A model generated the notes under the pieces. That model did not search any database. It saw only the letters and a list, made by a program, of their open reading frames with translations, and was not told the origin of the DNA. Shown here in pieces: positions 1-8,776 of a stretch of 64,000 nt of DNA (position 1 is the stretch's first letter; each line of letters opens with the position of its first letter). The translations under genes were made by a program, and so were the position numbers. Where the stretch lies: the NCBI RefSeq assembly GCF_002865985.1, contig NZ_LNDD01000005.1, forward strand, positions 62,001-126,000, written 5' to 3'. The DNA comes from Thermotoga sp. SG1. Its GTDB lineage: Bacteria > Thermotogota > Thermotogae > Thermotogales > Thermotogaceae.

Positions 1-202
1 TGAAATTCTGAATTCCAAAAATCTTTTTCAGCTTGTCGTCGAGATTGATATCTTCATCGAGTGGTATGATGAACCTCCCCCATTGTTTTTTCACCTTCAC
101 ACCCGTTATCTTTTCGATGTTCCTCTTCAGAGCGTCCTCGAAATTTTTTCTGTTTTTTCCTTTGAGACCTATCTCGGCGTACCTTATTATGTAAACTCTC
201 AA
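1..202 (-). CDS. thiI: ThiI, tRNA 4-thiouridine synthase (N-terminal fragment)
   Basis: Only the first 67 codons lie inside the window; the gene runs off the left edge. The translation begins LRVYIIRYAEIGLKGKNR, the conserved opening of ThiI, followed by the start of the ferredoxin-like/THUMP RNA-binding region. ThiI moves sulfur to uridine 8 of tRNA and in many bacteria also feeds thiamine thiazole synthesis. The start is TTG at 202, eight or so bases after a GGAGGTG ribosome site. The rhodanese and PP-loop parts are outside the window, so I cannot say whether the rhodanese domain is present. Identification is good from the N-terminus alone. Confidence 0.85.
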   Translation of the reverse strand, partial: MRVYIIRYAEIGLKGKNRKNFEDALKRNIEKITGVKVKKQWGRFIIPLDEDINLDDKLKKIFGIQNF

Positions 203-222
203 TCCGTCCACCTCCGGATAAA

Positions 223-231
223 ATTTTAGCA
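223..231 (-). promoter_or_regulatory. extended -10 promoter for thiI
   Basis: Minus-strand TGCTAAAAT lies about 20 bases before the thiI start. There is no good -35 box, as expected for the extended -10 class. The same nine bases occur before the 27510 gene and before ruvB. Confidence 0.55.
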
Positions 232-261
232 GATGGGCAGAAAGGTTGCCCGTCTCAGGTG

Positions 262-267
262 TATAAT
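262..267 (+). promoter_or_regulatory. candidate -10 box for the TPR gene
   Basis: A perfect TATAAT sits 41 bases before the ATG at 309. No clear -35 box is seen at 16-18 bases, so this is a weak call resting on the -10 match and on the position between divergent genes. Confidence 0.4.
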
Positions 268-308
268 GTAAAATGAAAATGAACCGAAAGTTTCAGGAGG
301 GATGTTAC

Positions 309-1382
309 ATGGCAGAGTATATAATAACACTCGCTTCATCGGACGGCAAGGTGGATATCACCACTTCCACTCCGTTCGTTGTGGCCCTCAGAGATCTTCT
401 TTACGAGGGCGACTGGGAAACCTTAAAAGAGGATATGAAAACAAAGGAGAACATAATGAAAGAGGTTCAAACGTGTGAAAAACTCGAAAAGGTTGTTCAT
501 CTGGACGAGACCATCTATGAACCTCTCATCTTCCCGGAGTTTCAGGAGTGGCTCGGAGAAGAAGGTATCAGTGTGAAAGACTTCAAAAACGTTTCGCTGA
601 AAGGTCTCTACGATCTTGCCCTTGAGTACGCCGATCGAAATCTTTACGATGTGGCGCACGATATAATCAAGTTCATGCTCGACATCGACGGTAATTACGC
701 TCCTGCGTACGAATTGAAGGGATCTCTCCTTGTTGAACAAGGAAAGATAGAGGAAGGTATCAAGTATCTTGACAAAGCGGTGGAGATAGATCCATGGCTT
801 GTACAGGCTTACGCTTCTTTAGGAGAGGCCTACTACAACCTCGGTGATTATGAAAAGGCGGTTCATTACTGGGAAAGGGAACTGGAATATGCTCCCGATG
901 ACAAACTCACCTATTTTGTTTTGGCGGAAGCTTATCAGGAGATGAACAGAAAAGACCTTGCCGCCCAAACATTGGAAAGGCTACTTGAAAGAGATCCAAA
1001 CAACATTCCCGCTCTGTATCAGCTCTCAGAACTCTACCGAGCTTTCGGCAAAGAAGGGAAGGTGAGAGAGATGGAAGAACGCATTATGAAGATCAAACCA
1101 AGGTACCCCACTGAAATTGAACCGTGGGCAAAGGTTATGCTCAAGCATGGAAAATACGAGGAAGTAGCGGAAGAACTGGAAAAGATAGTTGAATCGTCTC
1201 CTCTGAACACGCTTGCAAAACTTCTTCTTGTGGTTCCCTATGTGAAAATGGGAAAGATCGACAGGGCAAAAGAATTACTCGAAGACCTCGAACAGACAAA
1301 CGTCTGGTATTATTATGGAAAAAAGGAAGTCTTCGATGAATTTCTAACAGAGGAGGAAAAATCAGTTTGCGGCATATCCTGA
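309..1382 (+). CDS. tetratricopeptide-repeat protein, function unknown
   Basis: A 357-residue soluble protein. From about residue 95 it is built of TPR-like helical pairs; clear repeats are seen around GKIEEGIKYLDKAVEIDP, YYNLGDYEKAVHYWERELE and NRKDLAAQTLERLLERDPN. No signal peptide or membrane segment is visible. I chose ATG 309 because AGGAGG ends eight bases before it; an upstream in-frame ATG at 273 has no ribosome site. It overlaps the prepilin peptidase gene by 16 bases, so the two are likely co-translated. TPR proteins are scaffolds; a role in type IV pilus assembly is possible from context only. Confidence 0.8.
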   Translation: MAEYIITLASSDGKVDITTSTPFVVALRDLLYEGDWETLKEDMKTKENIMKEVQTCEKLEKVVHLDETIYEPLIFPEFQEWLGEEGISVKDFKNVSLKGLYDLALEYADRNLYDVAHDIIKFMLDIDGNYAPAYELKGSLLVEQGKIEEGIKYLDKAVEIDPWLVQAYASLGEAYYNLGDYEKAVHYWERELEYAPDDKLTYFVLAEAYQEMNRKDLAAQTLERLLERDPNNIPALYQLSELYRAFGKEGKVREMEERIMKIKPRYPTEIEPWAKVMLKHGKYEEVAEELEKIVESSPLNTLAKLLLVVPYVKMGKIDRAKELLEDLEQTNVWYYYGKKEVFDEFLTEEEKSVCGIS

Positions 1383-2089
1383 TGTTTGGACTTGGGTTGA
1401 TAATCGGAAGTTTCCTCAACGTGGTGATCTACAGATCAACGAAGGAGGGTCTCAAACTGTGGGATCCTCCTTATTCATTTTGCCCTAATTGTAAAAGTAG
1501 AATACGATGGTATGACAACGTACCCCTTTTGAGTTATGTTCTGCTGAAGGGAAAGTGCAGGTACTGTGGCTGGAAGATTCCTTTGAGATATCCGACTGTG
1601 GAATTTCTGACGGGGCTGGTGTTTCTTTTGAATTCTCTTTTCATGAAAAACGTGTTGGATCTTCTACTGTCTTGCGTGATATCCTCGGCTTTGATTGCCA
1701 TTTCTTTCATAGATCTTGAGACTTTTTTGATACCGGATTATCTGAACTTCACGGTCGTTGCAGCCTCTTTCATGATGGCGCTCAGAGGTTATTTTCTAGA
1801 TCATCTGTTGGCCTTTTCCGTGGTGACGACCATATTTCTGGTGTTGAAGTTTCTCTATAAAGAAGGCCTGGGAATGGGTGATGTGATTCTTGCAATGGGA
1901 ATAGGCATTCTTCTCCCTCCCTTCCCGGCTATAGTTGCTGTTCTCACCGCTTCAGTTACAGGTATTCTGTTTGCACTGATAAAGGAAAAGGGTAAAATGG
2001 ATATAAAAATGCGTATCCCGTTTGGGCCCTTCCTTGCTCTGGGAGGATACACATTGTTTCTCATATCGTACAAGATGGGGTGGTTGTAG
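1367..2089 (+). CDS. pilD: type IV prepilin peptidase / N-methyltransferase
   Basis: Integral membrane protein of 240 residues that cleaves type IV prepilin-like leader peptides and methylates the new N-terminus. Both catalytic aspartates of the GxGD family are visible: D116 in FIDLE and D172 in GMGDV. The zinc-binding cytoplasmic loop typical of the bifunctional enzymes is intact, with CPNC at 39-42 and CRYC at 64-67. Several hydrophobic helices follow. The start is TTG 1367, ten bases after AGGAGG, overlapping the end of the TPR gene. The RlmI-like gene follows directly with no gap. Pilin genes are not in this window. Confidence 0.93.
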   Translation: MRHILMFGLGLIIGSFLNVVIYRSTKEGLKLWDPPYSFCPNCKSRIRWYDNVPLLSYVLLKGKCRYCGWKIPLRYPTVEFLTGLVFLLNSLFMKNVLDLLLSCVISSALIAISFIDLETFLIPDYLNFTVVAASFMMALRGYFLDHLLAFSVVTTIFLVLKFLYKEGLGMGDVILAMGIGILLPPFPAIVAVLTASVTGILFALIKEKGKMDIKMRIPFGPFLALGGYTLFLISYKMGWL

Positions 2090-3259
2090 TTGGCCAGAGT
2101 CTTTCTTAAAAAACTCAACAGGAGGCTTTTGAGTGGTCACCTCTGGATTTACGAAAACGAGATCTCGAGAATAGAGGGCGACTACGAAAACGGAGAAGTT
2201 GTGGATCTTTTCCGTCCCGATGGTTCTTTCTTTGGGAAGGGGTACATAAACGATCACTCGAAAATTAGGGTGAGAATCCTCACCCGAAAAAACGAAAGAA
2301 TAGACGGTGAATTCATAAAGAGAGGAATAGAGAACGCCATCAGAAAGAGGAAATCTCTCAAAGACACGAATGCCTTCAGAGTGGTACACGGTGAGGGAGA
2401 TTTTCTGCCAGGACTCATTGTGGATCTTTTCGGTGATTACGTTGTCGTTCAGATCACAACGCTGGGAATGGAAAGGATGAAGAACTGGGTTCTCGATGCC
2501 TTGATAGAACTTCTACAACCAAAGGGAATATACGAAAAGTCGTCCGGAACATTCCGCGAGAAAGAGGGACTGGAAGATCGGGAAGGATGGGTCTACGGTG
2601 AGGGTCCTGAGTTAATCGAGTTTGAGATGAACGGGCTGAGGTTTCTCGCTGACATGAAAGGACAGAAGACCGGATTTTTCCTTGATCAGAGGGAAAACGC
2701 AAGGATGGTGCTCGACTTTGCAAAAGACAAAGTGTGTCTGGATGCCTTTTCCTATACGGGAAATTTTGCTGCACACCTTTTGAAAGGTGGAGCCAAACAT
2801 GTCACTCTCGTGGACTATTCCGAAAGGTCCCTGGAGATCGCAAGAGAAATACTGAAGATGAACGGTTTTGAAAATTTCGACACGATCACCGGCAACGCCT
2901 TTGACATTCTGAAGAACTTCGACAAAAGTGGAGAAAAGTACGATCTTGTGGTGTTAGATCCTCCATCCTTTGCGAAAAGTACCAGAAGTCTTGAGAGTGC
3001 AAAAAGAGGATACAAAGAGATAAACCTGAGAGCGATGAAGATTTTGAGAAAACCGGGAATCCTTGTGACATCTTCCTGCACCCAGATTGTTTCTGAAGAG
3101 ACGTTCAGAGAGATCCTCATGGACGCTTCCCTCGACACCAGGACCTACTTGACTGTGTTGAAAAGAGGAGGGCAACCCTCCGATCATCCTGTCCTTCTGA
3201 ACGTTCCGGAAACGCAATACCTGAAGTTCTACATTTTCCAGGTCGAGAAGAGGTGGTAA
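2090..3259 (+). CDS. class I SAM-dependent rRNA methyltransferase (RlmI-like)
   Basis: A 389-residue protein with an N-terminal PUA-like RNA-binding domain (about 1-75), a middle region, and a C-terminal Rossmann methyltransferase. SAM-binding motif I is LDAFSYTG (217-224), motif IV is DPPSF (290-294), and a cysteine at 330 in SSC fits the nucleophile of RNA 5-methylcytosine enzymes. Architecture and length match RlmI, which makes m5C1962 in E. coli 23S rRNA; the exact target here is inferred. The start is TTG 2090, immediately after the TAG of the prepilin peptidase gene, with a GGGGTGG ribosome site inside that gene's end. Confidence 0.87.
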   Translation: MARVFLKKLNRRLLSGHLWIYENEISRIEGDYENGEVVDLFRPDGSFFGKGYINDHSKIRVRILTRKNERIDGEFIKRGIENAIRKRKSLKDTNAFRVVHGEGDFLPGLIVDLFGDYVVVQITTLGMERMKNWVLDALIELLQPKGIYEKSSGTFREKEGLEDREGWVYGEGPELIEFEMNGLRFLADMKGQKTGFFLDQRENARMVLDFAKDKVCLDAFSYTGNFAAHLLKGGAKHVTLVDYSERSLEIAREILKMNGFENFDTITGNAFDILKNFDKSGEKYDLVVLDPPSFAKSTRSLESAKRGYKEINLRAMKILRKPGILVTSSCTQIVSEETFREILMDASLDTRTYLTVLKRGGQPSDHPVLLNVPETQYLKFYIFQVEKRW

Positions 3260-3260
3260 C

Positions 3261-4463
3261 GTGTTTTCAAAACGGGTGTTGAACTTCGAAGAAAGTCCCA
3301 TAAGAAAACTCGTTCCGTACGCCGAGGCAGCGAAAAAGCGTGGCATAAAGATCTACCATCTCAACATCGGACAGCCCGATCTGAAAACCCCTGAAGTGTT
3401 CTTTGAAAGTATACGAAAAAGAACACCGGATGTTGTCTACTACTCACACTCTGCTGGTATACCGGAACTTCGAGAAGCGTTTGCCTCTTACTATCAGAGA
3501 AGGCAAAACGCCCGTGTGAAATCTGAGAACGTTCTGATCACAAACGGAGGAAGCGAAGCAATTCTTTTCTCCTTCACCGTTGTGGCAGATCCTGGTGATG
3601 AGATACTCGTTCTAGAGCCTTTTTATGCGAATTACAAGGCTTTTGCGAAAATAGCCGGTGTGAAGCTCGTACCCGTGATCAGGCAGATGGAGGATGATTT
3701 TTCGATCCCAGGCAACCTGGACAAATTTGTGAGCGATAGAACGAGAGCGATCGTGCTGTCCAACCCCTGCAATCCAACGGGGGTGGTCTACGGCGAAAGG
3801 GAACTACGTTATCTTTTGGATTTCGTTGAAAGAAAAGACCTTTTCATGATAGTCGATGAGGTCTACAGCGAAATAGTCTTTCGTGGAAACTTCGTGAGCG
3901 CAACGACATTCGAAAGCGACAGGGTGATAGTGGTTGACAGTGTTTCCAAGAAATTCAGTGCGTGCGGTGCTAGGGTAGGATGTCTCATCACGAAGAACGA
4001 GCAGGTGCTGAACCATGCCATGAAACTGGCTCAGGGAAGACTGGCACCTCCTCTTCTTGAGCAGATAGGCTCTGTTGCCCTTTTGAACCTCGATGAAGAT
4101 TTCTTCAGAACCATCAGAGAAACCTACAGAGAACGCGTCGAGATCGTCATAAAAAAACTTGAAGAGTACGGACTGAAGAGATTCACCAGACCTTCGGGGG
4201 CCTTTTATGTCACCGTGGAACTTCCTGTGGACGACTCAGAGGAGTTCGCCAGATGGATGCTCACAGACTTCGCTCTCGACGGTGAAACGACGATGGTTGC
4301 ACCGCTGAAGGGTTTCTACATCACGCCAGAACGTGGGAAAAGGGAGATCAGAATTGCGTGTGTGCTTGACAAAGAGGTTCTCTCAAGGGCCATGGATGTT
4401 CTCATGGAGGGATTGAGAACGTGGTTGAAAAAGTTCTCTTCGGTTCAGCAATATCTTTCCTAA
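3261..4463 (+). CDS. class I aminotransferase (aspartate aminotransferase family)
   Basis: A 400-residue fold-type I PLP enzyme that moves amino groups between amino acids and 2-oxoacids. The PLP lysine is K230 in the SVSKKFS motif; NPCNPTG (168-174) and D199 in VDEVYSE bind the cofactor; R238 follows in the GAR triplet. This corresponds in my memory to T. maritima TM1698, annotated as aspartate aminotransferase, but substrate range cannot be read from sequence. GTG 3261 is the start, after a GAGAAGAGGTGG stretch. Its last 43 bases overlap the next gene in another frame. Confidence 0.9.
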   Translation: MFSKRVLNFEESPIRKLVPYAEAAKKRGIKIYHLNIGQPDLKTPEVFFESIRKRTPDVVYYSHSAGIPELREAFASYYQRRQNARVKSENVLITNGGSEAILFSFTVVADPGDEILVLEPFYANYKAFAKIAGVKLVPVIRQMEDDFSIPGNLDKFVSDRTRAIVLSNPCNPTGVVYGERELRYLLDFVERKDLFMIVDEVYSEIVFRGNFVSATTFESDRVIVVDSVSKKFSACGARVGCLITKNEQVLNHAMKLAQGRLAPPLLEQIGSVALLNLDEDFFRTIRETYRERVEIVIKKLEEYGLKRFTRPSGAFYVTVELPVDDSEEFARWMLTDFALDGETTMVAPLKGFYITPERGKREIRIACVLDKEVLSRAMDVLMEGLRTWLKKFSSVQQYLS

Positions 4464-6343
4464 CCGCTCTCTATTTTTCTATCCCGAAAGTTTTCAGTTT
4501 GAAAAAGCTCTTAAAAGCTGCTCTTTTCTCCCTGCCGTTTAGTTTTGTGGATTGGAAAATCCTTTTTATGGTTTTTCCAGTTGCTTATGCCCTGGAGGTT
4601 CTTGGATCGAGCGGTCTTCTGGTTCTTCTAACGCTTCCTGTTGCTTTGTTCAACATTTTGCTCTTTCACGTATCCATCATGATACTTGGTTTTGTTGTGT
4701 TCTTGAGGAAAAACCCTCTTGAGAAAAACCTCCCTTTTCTGGAAGTTTTCTTCATCTTCCTTCTTGCCTTCTTTTCCATACTAGGTCTCATCAGAAGAGA
4801 GTATACCTTCCTGTTTTTCACGGTCTTTGCTTTTCTGATTTTTCTACTTGAGAAGAAGTGGCGGGCAAAGAGTGAGAGAACACTTCAGGAGAAAACGGAA
4901 GAACTTTCCGCTGTTAACCAGGAACTTACCGCACTGAATCAGCAACTCACGGCTGTGAACCAGGAACTGGAAGCATCTTACGAGAGCCTTCAGGTGTTGT
5001 CCGCTCAGTTGAATAGAACGATGGAGATCCTCGGAGAAATAGATCTTGAAACCGATCCGTTTCCTGTTCTGGAGAGGATCTATTTCGAATCAAAAAAGTT
5101 GCTGGAGCCTTTCTCAGGACTTGAAGTGAAAAATTCAAAACAAGAGCTCATGGTTGGAGAAAAAACTGAGGAGTTCCTTTACAAAAGATCGAAAGATTCA
5201 AGCGTGAAACTGTTCGTGTCAAGGGAACTGGAGAAAGACGAGGAGGCGTTTTTAAAATCCTTAATGAACTTTTCGCTTTTCCTTTTGAGAGCACATGACT
5301 CCTATTGCGAAGTGGTTGAAAACCGGAACGCACTGTCTCACATGCTCGCTTCCCTGGAAGGGGTCCTAACGGTTTCGAGCAGAACGGAACTTCTGGAAAA
5401 GATGCTTTTCTACTTGAAAAGCATGTTTCCGGGAGTGGTTGTCTCTTCTGTCACCATGTCAGAAGATGGTGAACTGTCCACCTTCTTCTTGAGAGACGGG
5501 AAAATGGAAAAGGTGAAACTGGATCGAGGAATCGTTGTGAAAGCCTTCAGAGAAAGAAAGGACATTCTCGTTGAGGATGTCAAAGACTTTCCGGAGTTCT
5601 TCGACGTGACAGGCGGAAGGGTAAGATCTGCCGCCGCTGTTTTCTTTGAGTACGAAGGTGTGTCTTTTGTGATAGAGATAGAAAAAGAGTCAGCGTTTTC
5701 TGAGTTTGAGTTTTCCACATTGAAGATAATGGCCCGTGTTCTGGGTATTTTCCTTTCAAGGCTGGTTCTCTACAGAAAGTTGAGGAGAACGTTCTTTCAG
5801 ACCATCGAGGCGTTTTCCTACGCGGTTGAGCTGAAAGATCCTTACACCAGTGGTCACAGTGTGAGGGTTTCAGAGTATGCGCAGGAGATCGCCAAAAGGA
5901 TGGGGCTATCAAAGCACAGAATTGAGAGGATAAGAATAGCAGCCCTTCTGCACGACATAGGAAAAATAGGGGTGAGAGGAGCTATCCTCAACAAGACTTC
6001 AAAACTCACCAAAGAGGAATACGAAGAGGTAAAGAAACATCCAGAACTGGGAGAAAGGCTGATCAGCAAGGTAGAAACCTTTTCCGACATCGCAAAGATC
6101 GTAAGACACCACCACGAGTGGTACGGTGGCGGAGGATATCCGGACAACCTTCGTGGAGAAGAGATCCCCCTGGAGGCCAGAATAATCGCAGTGGCAGACG
6201 CTTTCGATGCCATGACCAGCGACAGACCGTACAGAAAAGCCATGAACAAAAGAACAGCCCTTGAGATTCTTCGAAAGAATGAGGGACTTCAGTGGGATCC
6301 CTCTGTCTTGAAAGTTGCTCTGGAATATTTCAGCGAACTTTGA
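4421..6343 (+). CDS. membrane sensor with coiled coil, GAF-like region and HD-GYP phosphodiesterase domain
   Basis: A 640-residue signalling protein. Residues 1 to about 145 hold four or five hydrophobic helices. A glutamine/leucine coiled coil follows (about 150-200) with near-repeats of [13 protein letters not shown]-like region spans roughly 300-460. The C-terminus is an HD-GYP domain: HDIGK at 511-515, [12 protein letters not shown] at 563-574. HD-GYP domains hydrolyse cyclic di-GMP; the metal ligands look complete. GTG 4421 is chosen because GGAGG precedes it by nine bases inside the aminotransferase gene, giving a 43-base overlap. The 3' end overlaps the convergent HAD gene by 14 bases. 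The stimulus sensed is unknown. Confidence 0.9.
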   Translation: MVEKVLFGSAISFLTALYFSIPKVFSLKKLLKAALFSLPFSFVDWKILFMVFPVAYALEVLGSSGLLVLLTLPVALFNILLFHVSIMILGFVVFLRKNPLEKNLPFLEVFFIFLLAFFSILGLIRREYTFLFFTVFAFLIFLLEKKWRAKSERTLQEKTEELSAVNQELTALNQQLTAVNQELEASYESLQVLSAQLNRTMEILGEIDLETDPFPVLERIYFESKKLLEPFSGLEVKNSKQELMVGEKTEEFLYKRSKDSSVKLFVSRELEKDEEAFLKSLMNFSLFLLRAHDSYCEVVENRNALSHMLASLEGVLTVSSRTELLEKMLFYLKSMFPGVVVSSVTMSEDGELSTFFLRDGKMEKVKLDRGIVVKAFRERKDILVEDVKDFPEFFDVTGGRVRSAAAVFFEYEGVSFVIEIEKESAFSEFEFSTLKIMARVLGIFLSRLVLYRKLRRTFFQTIEAFSYAVELKDPYTSGHSVRVSEYAQEIAKRMGLSKHRIERIRIAALLHDIGKIGVRGAILNKTSKLTKEEYEEVKKHPELGERLISKVETFSDIAKIVRHHHEWYGGGGYPDNLRGEEIPLEARIIAVADAFDAMTSDRPYRKAMNKRTALEILRKNEGLQWDPSVLKVALEYFSEL

Positions 6344-6932
6344 TGAACTTCATACCTGTTTTTTTACAAGCACCGTCGTTTACTTCATCGTCGCCGTACA
6401 TGACACAGTCCTCTGGCAAAACTCCGATTTTTTCACATATTTCAAGGTAATACCTCGGATCGGGTTTGCAGAAGTGAAAGCTCTCCATATCCGTTATCAG
6501 ATGGAAATCCTCTTCTGAGAGACCTATCCAGTTCAACCTTTTCGTTATGGCTATCCTTGGAAAAACAGGATTCGTTGCAAGAACGATCTTTCCTCCTTTC
6601 TTTTTCTCACTGAGAAGATCCAGCGTTTTTCTGAGAGGCCTAACTGTGTTTCTGAGAGCATCGAAAAGATCACTTCTGTAGAAATCCATGAAAAGGTCTT
6701 TCCATTCTTCGGCCTTTCGCTTCGTTTTACTTTCAAGGCATTTCATGTATCTTTCGAGATTTGTGGGGCCATCCGGTTTTCTTGTTATTTCCTCTACACA
6801 ATCGAGAATCAGGTTTGGCGAGACCAGGACGCCCTTTTCTTTGAAAAACGAAATCAGATGTTTGAAGTATTTCTCCGCAAAGCCATTATCTTTTGCCAGC
6901 GTTCCATCATAATCGAAAAGAAAGACCTTCAT
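6330..6932 (-). CDS. HAD-superfamily hydrolase (phosphatase-like)
   Basis: A 200-residue haloacid dehalogenase fold protein. Motif I is DYDGT (nucleophile D7, acid D9), motif II LATNP, motif III lysine in KPDPRYY, motif IV YGDDEVND. A helical cap lies between motifs I and II. The substrate is unknown; the family includes phosphoglycolate and sugar-phosphate phosphatases. The start ATG 6932 has AAGGAGGG before it. The gene is divergent from the MATE exporter gene and shares a promoter region with it; its 3' end overlaps the HD-GYP gene antiparallel by 14 bases. Confidence 0.85.
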   Translation of the reverse strand: MKVFLFDYDGTLAKDNGFAEKYFKHLISFFKEKGVLVSPNLILDCVEEITRKPDGPTNLERYMKCLESKTKRKAEEWKDLFMDFYRSDLFDALRNTVRPLRKTLDLLSEKKKGGKIVLATNPVFPRIAITKRLNWIGLSEEDFHLITDMESFHFCKPDPRYYLEICEKIGVLPEDCVMYGDDEVNDGACKKTGMKFIKVR

Positions 6933-6955
6933 TTTCTTGACCCTCCTTTTTAACT

Positions 6956-6982
6956 ATTCTAACACTAGTTCGGTGATAGAAT
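6956..6982. promoter_or_regulatory. paired divergent extended -10 promoters forming an inverted repeat
   Basis: ATTCTAaCAC ... GTGaTAGAAT form a 27-base imperfect palindrome centred at 6969. Read rightward the right arm is TGATAGAAT (6974-6982), an extended -10 for the MATE gene. Read leftward the left arm is TGTTAGAAT (6964-6956), an extended -10 for the HAD gene. The two -10 hexamers are only 15 bases apart, so both promoters cannot be occupied together. Confidence 0.55.
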
Positions 6983-7004
6983 TTTTAACGGGAGGTGGTG
7001 CGCT

Positions 7005-8369
7005 CTGGAAAGAGAAACAAGAGGAATCAGACTTCTTAGGGGAGATCCCAAAAAGGCGATTGTCAAACTCTCCGTTCCCATGATGCTCGCAATGCTCGTT
7101 CAGACTATTTACAATCTGGCAGATGGAATCTGGGTAGCAGGACTTGGGCCTCAGGCTCTTGCGGCAATAGGATTGTTCTTCCCAATCTTCATGATCATCA
7201 TCTCGCTTGCGGCAGGTATTGGTGTTGGTGCAAGTTCCGTTGTGTCTCAGAAGATAGGTGAAAGAGACAAAACGGGTGCCGATGTTGCCGCTTCTGTTTC
7301 AATGCTACTTTCGGTGATCATCGGTTTGATAGGGATCGCTGTTTTTTTGCCCACCGTTCCATCCATTCTCGGTTTTGCCGGTGCACGCGGAGGAACTCTA
7401 AATCTGGCTTTAGAGTACTCTGTTGTTCTCATATATTCCATGCCCCTTCTCATGTTCAACAACGTGGCAAACGGTGTTCTCAGAGGAGAAGGAGACGCAA
7501 AAAGGGCGATGATCGCAATAGCTGCAGGTTCACTTCTCAACATAGCCCTGGATCCTCTGTTCATATACGTTTTTGGATTCGGGATCAAAGGAGCCGCTTA
7601 TGCCACAGTGCTCTCGATTGCTGTTTCCTCTTTTCTGATCTCCTTCTGGCTTTTCTTCAAAAAGGATACGTACGTATCCTTCCATCTCGGATGGAATTGG
7701 GAGATATTGAAGAAGATTCTAAAGATAGGAATTCCCGCTTCCTTGGCGCAGGCCATGATGTCCATAGCGATCTACGTTCTCAACGTTTTTGCAGTGAAGG
7801 CTGGGGGAGATTATGGAGTTGCGATCTTCACGAGTGCATGGCGTGTGGTGAACTTCGGAACGGTTCCACTCATTGGAATGGCCATGGCGGTGACCTCTGT
7901 CACGGGGGCTGCGTTCGGTGAAAGAAACGGCGAAAAACTCGAAACGGCGCATCTTTATGCTGTGAAACTTGGCTTTTTCATCGGGCTGGTGGTGATGCTG
8001 GCAATACTTGTCTTTGCACCTTTCATAGCAAAGGCGTTCACTTACTCTCAAGAAGGAGAGAGTATCTACAGCGAACTTGTGAGGGCTCTTAGAGTACTGA
8101 GCCTTTTCCTTCCTGGTGTTCCCTTTGGAATGTTCACCTCTTCCATGTTTCAGGGTGTGGGGCAAGGTTTGAAGAGTCTTGCTGTGACCATAATGAGAAC
8201 CGTGATCATGCAGGTGCTCTTTTCATGGCTGTTCGTGTTCGTTCTGAAGGCAGGGCTGATGGGTGTCTGGTGGGGAATAGTCCTTGGAAACGCCACATCC
8301 GCATTCATCACTTTCACCTGGGGAAGGATCACGGTGAACCGGTTGAAAAAGGAGTTTCAGGCATTATAA
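7005..8369 (+). CDS. MATE-family multidrug/Na+ antiporter, probable CTG start
   Basis: An inner-membrane exporter of about 454 residues with the repeated 12-helix pattern of MATE transporters. The reading frame stays open upstream of the first ATG (7080) to 6969, and the upstream residues LERETRGIRLLRGDPKKAI read into SVPMMLAMLVQTIYNLAD, which looks like a normal MATE N-terminus. No ATG, GTG or TTG lies in frame before 7080. GGAGGTGG at 6991-6998 sits nine bases before CTG 7005, whereas ATG 7080 has no ribosome site and would cut into the first helix region. I therefore place the start at CTG 7005. Exported substrates are unknown. Confidence 0.85.
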   Translation: MERETRGIRLLRGDPKKAIVKLSVPMMLAMLVQTIYNLADGIWVAGLGPQALAAIGLFFPIFMIIISLAAGIGVGASSVVSQKIGERDKTGADVAASVSMLLSVIIGLIGIAVFLPTVPSILGFAGARGGTLNLALEYSVVLIYSMPLLMFNNVANGVLRGEGDAKRAMIAIAAGSLLNIALDPLFIYVFGFGIKGAAYATVLSIAVSSFLISFWLFFKKDTYVSFHLGWNWEILKKILKIGIPASLAQAMMSIAIYVLNVFAVKAGGDYGVAIFTSAWRVVNFGTVPLIGMAMAVTSVTGAAFGERNGEKLETAHLYAVKLGFFIGLVVMLAILVFAPFIAKAFTYSQEGESIYSELVRALRVLSLFLPGVPFGMFTSSMFQGVGQGLKSLAVTIMRTVIMQVLFSWLFVFVLKAGLMGVWWGIVLGNATSAFITFTWGRITVNRLKKEFQAL

Positions 8370-8370
8370 T
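8343..8370 (+). promoter_or_regulatory. promoter TTGAAA-16-TATAAT
   Basis: TTGAAA (8343-8348) and a perfect TATAAT (8365-8370) are 16 bases apart. The -10 box overlaps the stop codon of the MATE gene. It would start a very short leader for the gene at 8391. Confidence 0.6.
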
Positions 8371-8390
8371 GTCATCGAGGAGGGAGATGC

Positions 8391-8774
8391 ATGGTCAAGA
8401 TAGAGGCCTCTTATTCCACCATTGAAAAGGTCGTTTTAAAAACAGCAGAAGGTATATCTCACTTTTCGATCTCGAAAGACGAGGAAAGCCTTCTGGTGAA
8501 GATGAAGCACGGGTCTTTTCCCTTTGCCATATCGGTGAAGGTTAAAGTACTGTCAACCCAGCGAACACCGGACGATCCCATTGTACTGAAGGTGGGTGTT
8601 CCTTCCTTTCTAATGGAGATGTTAAAAAGCAGGATAAAGCGGGAAGGAGTGGAACTTCACGGAAACGAAATACACCTTTACCCAAGAAAGATCTCCAGGG
8701 TATTCGAGGATCTCATAGTCCCAAATGTGGAACTCAAAGAGGACAGAATCATACTCCATGTGGAGGAGGCATGA
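8391..8774 (+). CDS. conserved hypothetical protein
   Basis: A 127-residue soluble protein rich in charged residues and alternating hydrophobics, so probably mainly beta strand, with a helical stretch near FLMEMLKSRIKREGVEL. I recognise no domain or catalytic motif, no signal peptide and no membrane segment. GAGGAGGG precedes ATG 8391, and the gene appears to have its own promoter in the end of the MATE gene. It ends three bases before the convergent ltaS-like gene. I do not propose a function. Confidence 0.75.
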   Translation: MVKIEASYSTIEKVVLKTAEGISHFSISKDEESLLVKMKHGSFPFAISVKVKVLSTQRTPDDPIVLKVGVPSFLMEMLKSRIKREGVELHGNEIHLYPRKISRVFEDLIVPNVELKEDRIILHVEEA

Positions 8775-8776
8775 AT

